The notes beneath the pieces were generated by a model that was not told the DNA's origin, made no database searches, and was given only the letters and a program-made list of their open reading frames with translations. From Alectoria sarmentosa (Eukaryota; Ascomycota; Lecanoromycetes; Lecanorales; Parmeliaceae), in NCBI GenBank assembly GCA_009733775.1, contig WOGZ01000225.1:1-56481 (forward strand): a DNA stretch of 56,481 nucleotides, read 5' to 3'. Below, piece after piece: positions 24,900 through 35,678 of the stretch. Both the position numbers and the translations under genes were made by a program. How positions within the stretch are numbered: the first letter of the stretch is position 1; every line of letters begins with the position of its first letter.

Positions 24900-26090
24900 C
24901 CCACCGAAACAAGAGCGATTTATTATTTATTTTACTCATCAGCCTAATTCAAGCCTTATGCCAGATTTTAATACGAAACAGATTACATTTTTATAAACTA
25001 TAATTGCCGCTGCAATTAAAATGTTAATCGATAACGCAATTAATTAAGCTGTTGCAATAATTATGAAAACTAAATTTGATCTTGATAATCATCAAATTGT
25101 AATTTCTCGACGTGCACGTTTTGCACGAACTTTTTCTATTATATCGCAATTTTTCATAATAACAAATTAAGGCTCTTCTTTCCCGCATCATGTTATTTCG
25201 CATTTTAAAGAATATTCACATATAAATGAGATTACAATAAGTCGCTGAAAGAGAGATGAGTTGAGAACATTCGATCCCGCATTAAATGATATTTACACAT
25301 ATATGAATCGAATTCATCAAATCGCCGAACTACGTGACCATCGATTAATTTAATTAAATCTGAATCTACAATTCAAAGGCGCAGTTAAAGCCTGATACGA
25401 AGTAAAGCTCGATCCCACAGATAAGATTATACTTTGTGAAACATCAAACATACAAACTTGAATCAATATTTTAAGACAGCGCTTTAAATCATCGTCAGTT
25501 TTTATGCTTTAACAACTGAAATAAACACATTATACACGCGCCGATACCGCCGCTAAACGAAATCCTATGAAATTTCTATACGAAATTCTTCGTTTTACAC
25601 ATCATAATAATAAATCTAATAATGAACGAATCATTATTGCATATATTCATTTCAAGGCGCAACTTCGAATAAATTTTATTCCGCCCCACGCAGTCACTAA
25701 GATATAAAAATTCATCGAACAATTAAAAACCAAAAAACATGCTTGATATGAAACGTATCATTATTTTCGAAAGAAAGATCTCTATTTCAATAATCTTATA
25801 TTAAATCGACAACTCAATCAAGCTTATAATCAGAGAACTCCTCAGCCTAACAATCAACAATCTTTTCGACCATATGATTTCATTACGTTTTAACAACAAA
25901 GATTGCTATAAGGCTCACAGCAAGTCTATTTCATAAATTCATACGAATAGGCTACATACGTTAAGCATGGTGAATCGATATCACGTGATTACCCTATATC
26001 AGATCGCAAAACACCGCCGTCGAAAGAAGATGATTATGATTTGAATGACGATTATGGAGACACATAAGGAGAAACAAGGTTATCGTATAT
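24900..26090 (+). pseudogene. Gag-like reading frame with many stops
   Basis: One plus-strand frame reads as a continuous protein interrupted only by TAA, TAG and TGA codons, without frameshifts over at least 25370-26090. Stops fall where Gln or Trp would fit (after PPHAVTKI, KTKKHA, RPYDFITF, INSYE). The segments QTPF-like, Gln/Asn/Pro-rich (RQLNQAYNQRTPQPNNQQSF) and acidic (KEDDYDLNDDYGD) fit the C-terminal part of an LTR-element Gag. No zinc knuckle CX2CX4HX4C was found. Assignment to Copia or Gypsy is not possible from what I see. Confidence 0.6.
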
Positions 26091-26150
26091 GACGTTTTTC
26101 ACATGTCTCTGAAGCGAGGTCGCTGTCATTTTTTCTTATTTGGTGGCATC

Positions 26151-26310
26151 TGTTACGGATTCCTTCACTGATATGCTTGGCGTCTCTATTAAGCTTAGCG
26201 CCTTGGCATTGCAGAGTCTTCTTGCTCGCAGGCCACTTGTATTTCTAGATCATTCATATATACACATTACACACATACATTTGTTCCACATATAAAACTT
26301 ATCCTTAACA
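26151..26310 (+). repeat. 3' LTR, little mutated
   Basis: 160 bp, same ends and length as the 5' LTR. Only about two of the differing sites have the mutated-looking base in this copy. Confidence 0.88.
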
Positions 26311-26689
26311 CAATTATCGTTGAAAGAAAGAATTAGATATCATCGTTGGAAGAAAAAAATAATTAGATATCAATCATCGTTGAACAAAAGCCTCAAATAT
26401 CATCGTTGGAAATTTATTAAAAAGATGGTTCCCATCCCAGCCCACTCCAGCCTCCTCCGGCCTGTTGTTGCCATGTCATGCCATGCCATGCCATGCCCAG
26501 CCACATGGATTAGTGCTGTACTGTACTGTATATAAAGTAGATAGATAGGGGATTTGCTTCAGGGGAGGGGAGGGGAGCCTAGTTTGGAAGAAGAATCAAT
26601 CAATTAATCCATTCAATCAATTATTCAATCCATTCATCATATTTATTCATAATATTTATTTCATACCTGATCTTTTCAATAGAAGTGAG

Positions 26690-26929
26690 GAAGAAAAAAC
26701 GAAACGAAAAGAGAAGAAAAGAAAAGAAAAGAAGAAAAAAAAGAAAGAAAAAAAAAAAGAAAAGAAAGTAAGATAAGAAAAGAAAAGAAAGAAAGAAGAA
26801 AAGAAAAGAAAAGGAAGAAGATAAGAAAGAAAAGAAAGAAAGAAAGAAAGAAAGAAAAGAAAAGAAAAGAAAAGAAAAGAAAAGAACGAAAAGAAAAGAA
26901 AGAAAATAAGAAAGAAAAAAACGAACGAA

Positions 26930-26965
<36 letters not shown>

Positions 26966-27030
26966 AAAGAAAGAACGAACGAAAAAAAGAACGAACGAAA
27001 AAAAGAACGAACGAAAAAAAGAACGAACGA
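26690..27030 (+). repeat. Second A+G tract with 16-bp repeats
   Basis: About 340 bp of GAAAA/GAAAG purine sequence on the plus strand, with GAAC tetramers at the right end. The final part has about four copies of a 16-bp unit GAACGAACGAAAAAAA (26970-27029). A short CTGG repeat follows at 27045-27058. Minus-strand open frames here are composition artefacts. Confidence 0.85.
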
Positions 27031-27126
27031 AAAGAGCAAGGGCTGGCTGGCTGGCTGGCATAACCGTCACCAGCGGCCTTTTTTTCGTTGCCTTTTATAG
27101 GATAGGCAGGTAGGTATATTTACAGC

Positions 27127-27310
27127 AAAAGGTGGGTAGTCAACAGCGTAAGTGTGGGTAATCCACTGAATAAGTGTGGTAGTCAACAGAATAAGGTGGT
27201 AGTCAACAGAATAAGGTGGTAGTCCACAGAATAAGTATGGTAGTCAACAGAATAAGGTGGTAGTCCACAGAATAAGGTGGTAGTCCACAGAATAAGTGTG
27301 GTAGTCACGG
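27127..27310. repeat. Minisatellite of about 20-22 bp
   Basis: Eight to nine copies of a unit of the form GGTAGTCAACAGAATAAG(TGT). Variation alternates between GTCAACAG and GTCCACAG and between AAGGTG and AAGTGTG or AAGTATG spacers. It lies about 0.5 kb downstream of the creA stop codon. Confidence 0.85.
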
Positions 27311-27793
27311 TAGAGTGGCGCGCGAGAGAAAGAGAGAGAGAGCTTTGGGAGAATAATCAATCCATCCTTCACATCACATCCAATCCCATCCCATCCCATC
27401 ATCATATTGCAACAGATTGTGGTTTTGCTCGGATTGCTTTCGAGGAGAAAAAGTCTATGGGCGCTATTCGCCAGGGTACTCGTAGTGGTATGTAAGAGGA
27501 GAGAGAGAGAGAGAGCATGATAATAAAAGCAGGTAGTCTATAGAGGTATTCATTCAATCACTCGCTGCCCCCGGGGCTGCAGGCCCAAACCCAAACCAAA
27601 AAAAGACCCCCATGTATTCGTGCGCCTGAACACGCCTCGCTCGCGCGTGTGCTGATGTGCTGTCGGAGCAGAAATTCTATCGAGGGTGCAAGGCTTGACA
27701 AATGAAAAGGAAGGAGATGATGATGTCGTCCCCCACACACCAATCCTTGCACGCCTTGCGGACATTGCTCCGTCGTTTCCGCGAGGTCATGGT
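27311..27793. other. creA downstream region
   Basis: Probable 3' untranslated and flanking sequence of creA on the minus strand. It has short GA repeats (27327-27342, 27499-27515). No gene is seen. Confidence 0.45.
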
Positions 27794-29083
27794 TCAGTAT
27801 CTGTCGGCCAAATCGTTTCCTGCCTGACTTCCTGCGGCACTCGAGCTGCCACTAACGAAGCCACTGCTGGGATTGAGCATATCTTGTACTGCCACTTTCG
27901 GGACTTGGGGAACCGGTAGCTTCCTGTGTGTGCCATCCGTCCGACTCATGATTTCGCTAATCCTGGGACCGCTGCTGTAAATAGATTGATTCGTGAGGCT
28001 GCCGTAAGGGGAAGGTCCGTCAGCTGAAGGCTCCATCGGGGCGAGAGCCGGTGCATGTGTGAGGGAGAGATGGCGGATTCCAGGCAGGTGAAGGCCGTGG
28101 TCACCGTAGGGTCGTAAGCGGGGCGAGTGTGCCGGAGTAGCTAGAGGGGTATGATCGGGTGTAGGCGAGAGGGAGTCGTGGGAAAAGGTTGGAGATGAAG
28201 GAGCGGTCGAGTTGGGAGATGCAGGTCGCGATCGCTTGAACAAGCGCTGACTCGAACTGTCGTCTTCTTCGTTCGAGTGGGACCGGGACATGTTTTGCGA
28301 GTAGGCGTATTGCGAAAGCGAAGGTAGTCGATTGGCACTGCTGCTCCCGTGGATAAAGTATGGGTGGTGGTGGTGGTGGTGATGGTGGTGGTGCCGTGCG
28401 ACCGAGCCGTGATTAGGCTGTTGGTCTTCGCGCTCGACTTGTGATGCGGCTGTCGCAAGCAGATTGATGTCCATCGGATTGTGGGACGCTCCGTTTGGAC
28501 TTCCTCCGTTACTTCGTCCGTGTGGATTGAGTATAGATGGCGTGTTGGCTGAGTAGGGGGAGTAGGAGTTGGGAGGAGAGACGTTGGGGGAGCCAACTTT
28601 GGATGTAGGCGCCGAGTGTGAGATGGTGTGCTGAGGAGGAGGCATCATCGACGCAGATATGGCTTGGTCTTGAGCGTAACTTGCCATGGCAGCAGTCTGA
28701 TGTGTAGTCTTGTTGCTTCGTCTCGAGTTGGGGTTATTGTGTATCCTCGAATGTCGAGTCAGCTCGTCTGACCGACTGAAGCGTTTCGTGCAGCCTGGGA
28801 ACGAGCATCCATGTGGCTTCTCGCCCGTATGTGTTCTTATGTGTCTCGTTTGATGTTCGAGGCGGTGAAAGGCCTTATCGCAGAGGGGACATTTGTAGGG
28901 TCGAGGCAGGTCTTGTCCTTTATCGTCCGGGAGGCCTCCGACCAAGGGCGGTAATGCCCTGACGGCGGCAGTCATACCGCCTTCCTGTGTGTATCCTCCT
29001 CTTCCTTGTTGCTGATCGTATGGGTTTTGGGACTGGGGATTCAGCAGGTTGGAAAAGTCCACCGCTGAGCTTGCTCGCTGCAT
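27794..29083 (-). CDS. creA: Carbon catabolite repressor CreA/Cre1
   Basis: A single-exon gene of 429 residues from ATG 29083, close to the usual 410-440 for fungal CreA. Two adjacent C2H2 zinc fingers occupy residues 65-85 (C65, C68, H81, H85) and 93-115 (C93, C98, H111, H115), joined by the TGEKPH linker. The recognition helices HRLEHQTRH and SRSDELTRH are those of the Mig1/CreA family that binds SYGGRG. A Ser/Pro-rich block (PASPNSTAPSSPTFSHDSL) and the C-terminal RKLPVPQVPKVAVQDMLNP are also family hallmarks. A run of about ten His follows residue 230. CreA represses genes for alternative carbon use when glucose is present and acts in the nucleus. GTGGGG, matching SYGGRG, occurs on the plus strand at 29096 and 29293, so self-control is possible, but the motif is short. 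Confidence 0.97.
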   Translation of the reverse strand: MQRASSAVDFSNLLNPQSQNPYDQQQGRGGYTQEGGMTAAVRALPPLVGGLPDDKGQDLPRPYKCPLCDKAFHRLEHQTRHIRTHTGEKPHGCSFPGCTKRFSRSDELTRHSRIHNNPNSRRSNKTTHQTAAMASYAQDQAISASMMPPPQHTISHSAPTSKVGSPNVSPPNSYSPYSANTPSILNPHGRSNGGSPNGASHNPMDINLLATAASQVEREDQQPNHGSVARHHHHHHHHHHPYFIHGSSSANRLPSLSQYAYSQNMSRSHSNEEDDSSSQRLFKRSRPASPNSTAPSSPTFSHDSLSPTPDHTPLATPAHSPRLRPYGDHGLHLPGIRHLSLTHAPALAPMEPSADGPSPYGSLTNQSIYSSGPRISEIMSRTDGTHRKLPVPQVPKVAVQDMLNPSSGFVSGSSSAAGSQAGNDLADRY

Positions 29084-30615
29084 GTGAGGATCTGCGTGGG
29101 GGTTTATTGGCGAAAACCGGTAGACGCGACGGCGGGAATCGAGGGTATCTGTATTTTGATTTGCAAACGCAAACGCACACGCAAGCGAATGATGAGAGGA
29201 GGTTTCTAGCTTTGCGACGTGGAGAAAGGTAGGATAGGTAGACAGAGTGATTTTGTCGCCCCGTCTTGAGTGACTCAGATTTTGTGGGTTCGGTGGGGAA
29301 CGTTGATTTTTTCCAGTTAGCAGGAACGGGTTCCGGGGCGTAGATCTGGGTCGTGGTCGCCGCTGCTTTCTCGGAGCGTTTTGACGAAGATTTGCCGGAC
29401 ACCAGGTGCTAGTGTATAGATGGCTACCTTGCAGGCTGATTGTCCTCGGCGATCTTCAATCCGAGATCAAAGTATCGAGCTTGCTGCTCAGATGATCAGA
29501 ATCATAGCCAACTTGTCCGTGTCGATCTCCGAGTGAGATGGAGGGCGTGTCAGTTGTCCTGCTTCTTCGGTAGTACTGCAGCAGGAAGCCTTGGGGACGA
29601 CAAGTGTGAGTCGATGGATCTGCCGGTACCCTTGCCAGAGACGTGGGCTCGATGTCGGCGTCACTCTCGAACCTCTGGAATAGTGAGCGTGATACCGTGA
29701 GCGCGTACCGATGCCACGCTTCTCGCCAATTGTCAGGGTCGATTTCCTCCAGCTTTAGCCGAGGATTCTGTTGCTCGACACGTGTTGAGAGATGGGGAGA
29801 GAATGCTATCACGGTGACTGGTCTTTTTTTCTGGGAGAAGCTGAGAGACTTGTGGAGAAAGCATTGAGAGGGAAAAGCGATGTCTCTGATGAGGGTGTTT
29901 GTAGAAAGAATGTCCAGGTATTGATGCTAATCATGTGCTGGCCCAAAGTATGTGGGGGGGGGGGGCGTGTCTTGGAGTTATTGGATTCTTGGGGAAGGAT
30001 TTGTGGGGCTTATCGGACAGATTTTCTCAGCCCTCGTCTTGAAAACGTGGTACCTGAACCATGCTCTCTATGGTCTCCCTGACGCCTCTTGACTCCTTTC
30101 GGGGAGGCGGGTACCAAGTACATTGAACCAAGGGTAGATAAGCAGGGCATGGAAGGATGGATTGATGGAGGTCAGCCAAGGTGAGGGTAAGGGTAAGGTC
30201 AGGCAAGATAGCCTATGGAAATCTCCGGGGGAGTAGGATTATAGTACTAAAGGGTAGTCTCCACACCGAACTACTGCAACTACTGCTGCTACTGCGCATC
30301 TGATGCAAGTGAGACCGAGAATGAATGGATCATGATCCGGAGACACTCCCTAAGCGGATCAAGGGGTGCAAGCTGACAGATTGTGGAGAAAAAAGGGGGT
30401 TCTCTCTCTCTGTGATCACATTGATCGTAGGCTGTGTTATTATGTATTCCCATGATTGATTATCGCATCATCCGCACACGTTATTCTTCTTCTATTCTTC
30501 TATGCTTCCATTATGCGAGGGACGCCTTATTCTATATTTGTCTGATCCAAATCCTGCACTGACTGCAATATCCGACATAATGCACGCTTCCGTATTACAC
30601 GCACACAAGTACAAT
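29084..30615. other. creA upstream region
   Basis: Leader and promoter side of creA. A minus-strand open frame at about 29812-29456 (KLEEIDPDNWREAWHRY) looks somewhat protein-like but has no ATG start and no known family; it could be an upstream exon or chance. A run of about 12 G lies at 29954-29965. CTT/TTC-rich sequence lies near 30480-30500. Confidence 0.4.
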
Positions 30616-30634
30616 ACACACACACACACACACA
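30616..30634. repeat. CA microsatellite
   Basis: About nine CA units, followed by CATA variants. Confidence 0.9.
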
Positions 30635-30823
30635 TACATACACACCAACATATCCTAGGCCGTGGGATTCCTCGTAATCACTGTGAATAGTAAGAGTAAT
30701 AAGGTCGGTGGTGTTTCACAGTGACGAGGCTGAGTAGCCCGTGAAGATGGTCATTCGTCGAGATATCTGCGAAGATTAAGATATTGAAGCCACTAAGAAG
30801 ATGAGGATTGGTGTGGGGTAAAG

Positions 30824-30854
30824 GGTGTGTGCGTGCGTGTGTGTGTGTGTGTGT
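30824..30854. repeat. TG microsatellite
   Basis: About 15 TG units including two CGTG interruptions, roughly 200 bp from the CA run above and in the opposite sense, so the two could pair as an inverted pair. Confidence 0.85.
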
Positions 30855-33378
30855 ATGTTGGGCGCTTTTCCTGCATCATGGCAATTCCGATTGGACTTGG
30901 GAAAGACTAGCCGGCGGGACCGGTGTGTTGGAACTTGAAAACGAGGCTGTCCCTGGAATGATTGCTGCGGTCGAGAGAGATAAAGTAGCTAGTGAATTTA
31001 GTCGGTCAGTCACACTAAGTCGAGGGAGTTAGCACTCGTAGCTAGGGTAAAGTACGGTAAGTGACTAAGTGTAGGGGAACAGGTAGCGTGGGAGGATGGC
31101 GCTTTGTTTCGAGACTGATTTGGAATTTATCGGGTGGGGTGTGGGGAATCTTCGCGAAGCAGGGGCAAATCAGATGATGATTTTCAGGGAATCACGATGC
31201 GCGTGGCATGCTCGCATAAGTGCGGGTCGGCGCATGAGTCGATGGATTTGTTCGGTTGGAAGGATTGAAAAAGATTGAAAAAGATGGAAAAAATGATAAA
31301 AGATTTTCTCAGGAGGGGGTGGAGCTGTTGTACATATATGGCAGCATGCATGCATATTCGACTGTCACTGTTGCAGAAGAAGAGATTTCCTGCAGGCTGC
31401 TGCATCGTGCATACATACATATACACATATACATGTACATGCACATATAATTGGCTTTTCAACACACTAACCATCATGGCTTCCTGTCGAATGTCAGTCC
31501 TTTGATTAACATCTTCAACGTCTTACATCAAGCATCATGCATGCTTCGGCATCTGTCAAAATGGCGGGGAAGGGGGAAGGGGGAAACGGCACCGGCCAGG
31601 CTGGCCTTATCTCTTGCTCCGGGACGGGCTAGCCTTTTTCTTTTCCTTTTCCTTATTCTTTTTCCTTATTCTTTTCCTTTCCCTGGATGGAGATTGGACA
31701 AAGGCAAAGCAGACTATGTGGTAGTACTTGCATTAAGTATTTTGTGGAGCCGTTATCGTGGGGAAGGCAAAAGGCAAAAGGCAAATTGCATGTGGCAAAT
31801 AAAGAACAAGGGTCCGGCTCTGCCATCTACCCAACTTGACCACTATTTTGTGTTTGAACGACTACGGATGACTCTCACTCGGACTCGGACCGGAGGAATA
31901 TACCCGACTCCATCCGACATGCAAATTTGTGCAACTTTACAAGTACAAATTTGGAAGACTGGGACTGATTTCTGACTGCTGCCTTGGCATGAGGTGCCGA
32001 AAAAGTCAATGTCGTCATCATAGAACAAAGAGGTCATGCTGCCCTTTTACCCATACATTGTCCAGCCGACATGGCACCTTCTGGCGCCGCCAGGCATGTG
32101 CTGCCTGTATTAAATCCGACGAATTTCATAGGTGAATGATTAGGTAAATCTTTGGGCATCAGCCATGTCTGGGCGGGGGACAAAGAAGGAGATTGGATTT
32201 CTACTCTTTTGACCCCCGAGGATGCACGCCATTCATGCGCAAGCACGCCATCTTTCCTGAATCTCAATTGGAGTAAGCGGTATCGAGAGAAGAGAGACAA
32301 GACTTGGAAATTAAATGTGACATTGAAGAAGCAAATTGAGACGAGCAGTGAGGATCGGTCAGATGGAGTCACGCCAATGCCAGAATCGTCTCCCTCACAT
32401 TGATCGCCCCATTCCCAAATTCTAAGCTTCATTGCACCCTTGCCAGATCAACTTTTGAGCCATTCACTCCTCTTATGCACAGCTTTGTGTTGCTCGTGTC
32501 CTACTTGTTTCTTTGTCAGGGTGTCATTACTCGCTGAATTACATTCACTGCTGCTGAGTGACTGTTGGGCCTGTTCTCGTTCCAGGCCCCTGAACGCTCA
32601 GTCGGCTTGCTATTTGCCCGTCAAAGCAGCACGTTCTGCTGAGTTACAATTATTGTTACCGTCCGAACGCTGGCCATACCTTTCTCGGAGGGGTAGGGTG
32701 TGAAGCTTGTATTCACCAATAGCTCATCCTTCACCAAACGGGCTCTGCTTCCCTTTTCCATACATTCATTCCTCCGTAGCGCGCGCTGTCTTGAGTATTC
32801 AAGTGGCTCAACCTTCCCGCATTGTCATCTCCTCATCAACAATCTCCAACCATCATCTTGGTCCACTACCATCATGCTTCTTCTACTTTCATCATGAGCC
32901 CCCCTCAACCAAATCTTATCTTGCAAGAAACTACTACAAGGGTTATACATCGTGATTACTGTCTCCTCTTAGGGTTTTTTGCGACGGGTTTCCTTTCCAC
33001 CACCGCAAATCTCCTCTTCTTCTTCTTTCATTCCTGCACCATCTCGCTCTTCTCCGTTCCCCTTGATTTTTGCGGGGGCATTGGCTTGTGAGGGCCCGCG
33101 GGATCGCAGTTTGGGGAAATCTTGCACCAAGACTGAATGAGTGAGAGGGTTTCAATCACGAATAAATCGGTACTGTGGAACACCGATGACGATCGGTGTC
33201 GATCAACTATCGATCCTCGTCCAGAGCCGGCGAGAAAAGCAAAGCGATATCAGTGCCAGACTTCGACATACCAGACACGACATAACTAAGTGTAGAGTCA
33301 TGGAAGACGGCTTAAGAGCCGCCGAACAGTCAGTTTAATAATAGTCTTGCCACAGCAATAGTAAGCGCTGGCTTCTAA
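30855..33378. other. Gene desert upstream of creA
   Basis: About 2.5 kb with no gene I can support. It has an alternating ATACAT/ATATAC stretch at 31411-31449, TTCC/TTTC pyrimidine sequence at 31627-31682, and GGCAAAA repeats near 31765-31790. A minus-strand frame at 32432-32034 lacks protein features. Confidence 0.4.
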
Positions 33379-33902
33379 ATTGAAGACGTGGCAAAACGTA
33401 AGCCCTGCAGGAATTGCAGAAAGACAGAGGAGGAAAACAAGGAGTTTCATAAGATGCTCCGGAAGACCGAGATGAAATATCTTCGTTTAACTGATGCCTT
33501 AAAAAGATGTACATTCGACGATCAATCTTTTACAGCAACGACTTTTCAATGCATAACGTCTGTTTAGAATTGCAGGAACTTTAAACAAGCACCTGAACAC
33601 AGAGGCTGAAGAAGTCAAGAATGCCAAGGATGTCCTAGCAAGAATTGAGGAATTCCCGAAAAAACATGCAAAAGTCATGAATGATATTCTGACTCTAGTG
33701 AATGAGACATACAGGATTCTTCGACGAAAAATACTCATCCCTTGCAGATCGCGTGTTTATCCACTCCGACAATGACATGCCTACGGAAGCTTTCAATGCT
33801 TTAGCTGGATACCTGGCGTCCCAATCAGGGAAGATTGTTCGACCAAGACGATGCTCAGGACGGGACATCCGCTACCAAGGAAGGGAAGGAGGCAACTACT
33901 AG
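33379..33902 (+). pseudogene. Broken gene, unknown family (part 1)
   Basis: An open frame from 33379 (Cys/Arg/Lys/Glu-rich: PCRNCRKTEEENKEFHKML) runs to about 33510. An intron-like segment follows (GTACAT..TTGCAG, ending near 33568). The next frame is helical (KHLNTEAEEVKNAKDVLARI, MNDILTLVNETY). A one-base shift near 33715 then leads to FFDEKYSSLADRVFIHSDND and a stop at 33902. Splicing at the candidate sites would create a TGA at the junction. The whole looks like a coiled-coil-type protein that has decayed. No family is recognised. Confidence 0.4.
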
Positions 33903-34355
33903 GGAATTTTGACTAGCCGACCGGCCAAGTCAACACGCAGTATCATAGATATTTTGAACGTTCTTGAGCCATTCATGAAACATAAGCGGCAATTCATTCG
34001 AGAGGTAACGGCAGGACTGAGGTCGTGATTGACGAGCAGGTGTGAAATCAGATCTGGCGCGAACATCTCTGTTCAATGGCTGGTTGGAGCGTGACTGGAT
34101 CGATCAATGATATATACCTTCTCCTAAGTGACAGCTTCTGGCTTGATCGATCCATTCTGAATCTTTACGAATGTAGTCTGGGATAATGCGTACACGGATT
34201 GAATTCCTGAGGGGATGCTGAGGTTGAGAATCTTTCTCGACTGGAGATGCTGCAACATTGTTTCGCAGAATCCTCTCCGTTCCTGACAGTTCTATGTTGT
34301 AGGAGCCTTGATGAATTTTTTCTTTTTCTTTTGGTTCTGACAAAGGTCAATCGCG

Positions 34356-34713
34356 ATGGACGTTCCGATGGCAGAACAGTTCTCTCAACCTCCAAGCACC
34401 GTCATCACCAGCAAGAAGAATTCCGCAGCAAATCAAGATCTTTAAACCGCAACTTTAGAAATGTGCTGTCACAAAACCTCGTGGCAAAGTCTATCTCACT
34501 ACAGCTGCGGTTGACCCGTGCAGCAATCATGGCTCTCGAGAGCTTGAAAAATCGCACTTTTCCAAGCACGAGAGCAAGCAGCACCTGTTGGCTTTAGATG
34601 CCGAATTAAAAACATGGAAGCTGTATGCGAGATCTTCAAAGTCAGCAATGGGATATTGCCAAGCACTGAACAGACTGAATGGCGAGCTGGAATTCCCAGA
34701 AACATTATCATGA
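34356..34713 (+). pseudogene. Broken gene, unknown family (part 2)
   Basis: ATG 34356 opens MDVPMAEQFSQPPSTVITSK, which meets a TAA near 34443. A different frame then carries protein-like sequence (VTKPRGKVYLTTAAVDP, KQHLLALDAELKTWKLY) to a TGA at 34713. The pieces may be the continuation of the remnant 450 bp upstream or a separate gene. Splicing could not be resolved. Confidence 0.35.
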
Positions 34714-35636
34714 ACCGAGGTTATCAAGATGCGTGAACGATGAGAAAGAAGCATGCCAGGCATGGCTGACGACCTGATAGAGGCGGCCGCAAGCACTGAT
34801 TTTCGGTTGGCCCCGCTTCATAGCCACATTAGTCGCAAAACTGCCCCTCGATTGGATTTGAACTGTTGTCCATCCAAATCGATAATTCATACTATCTATC
34901 TACACATACACCTTTTCATGCTACCATACCATTCGCGAGTTTCGTCCTTCAGCCGCGTTAATTCCTCGTGTTGCGCACGTCTGCGAACTATCTCTGCAGT
35001 CTCTGCGTCGTCCATGTTTGATTGTTGTTTGTATCCTCAAGCCTAATCTCAATTGATGTCAAGTCCAGCAGCGGCTATTCTCAATACCCCTTGCGGCCGT
35101 CCGGGCGTCTGAGGGAGGAACTGTCACTGGCCGTTGGGGGAAAGACCCTGCTTAGGGTGCGATCGATCGGGGCTCGTTAGGTGGGATGATGCAGGGCGTA
35201 GTTTCCGGACAAGCAAAGCAGGCTGAAAACATTTCTCGAATCATCCCCATTTGTCAGAATCGCCACAACAGGCAAGACGGATTCGAAATTTCACTGATAG
35301 CGGCTATGAAGGAAATTGAAGGACAAGAATGTGTCTGGGAAAATACAACCGTATGCGGCTAGATTTGATGATTACATTAGAATAAAGACCCTTCAAGAAT
35401 GATCCTCGACCGAAAAAAAACCCTGCGGTTATAGATCAGAAGCTTTATCGGTGGTGTAAGCATATTGTACGTTAGTTATCGGTCCAAAAAAAGGGGCAAA
35501 AATGGTTCGTGGGGAAACCGGTCGTCCGTCAGCAAAGATTGTGTGGATGTCCTCGCCACCATTGCTATTGCTATTGCTATTGCTGTTTGCCATCTCTTGA
35601 GTGAGCTGATCCCAACAAACTTCCCACTCTCTTGCT

Positions 35637-35647
35637 TTACTTACTTC

Positions 35648-35677
<30 letters not shown>
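35637..35677. repeat. TTAC tetranucleotide repeat
   Basis: About nine TTAC units, with one C insertion early in the run. Confidence 0.9.

Positions 35678-35678
<1 letters not shown>

Larger units (their letters stand above)
24432..26310 (+). mobile_element. Gag-only LTR retrotransposon, RIP-mutated
   Basis: Two 160-bp direct repeats, 24432-24591 and 26151-26310, both begin TGTTAC and end TTAACA (TG..CA ends), as LTRs do. The flanking pentamers are TAATT on the left and CAATT on the right, a 5-bp target duplication differing by one C/T. The LTRs differ at about 22 sites, all transitions and no indels. The internal 1.56 kb is too short for pol and carries one gag-like frame, so the element is non-autonomous. 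I could not place a primer-binding site or polypurine tract confidently. The internal sequence is AT-rich, while the last 90 bp and the 3' LTR are nearly normal in composition. Confidence 0.88.

Noticed and set aside
26621..27070. Overlapping minus-strand Phe/Ser-rich frames
   Set aside because: Same composition effect in the second purine tract.
27127..27310. Regular repeats that could suggest a CRISPR-like array
   Set aside because: The units abut directly with no unique spacers, and the genome is eukaryotic; it is a minisatellite.
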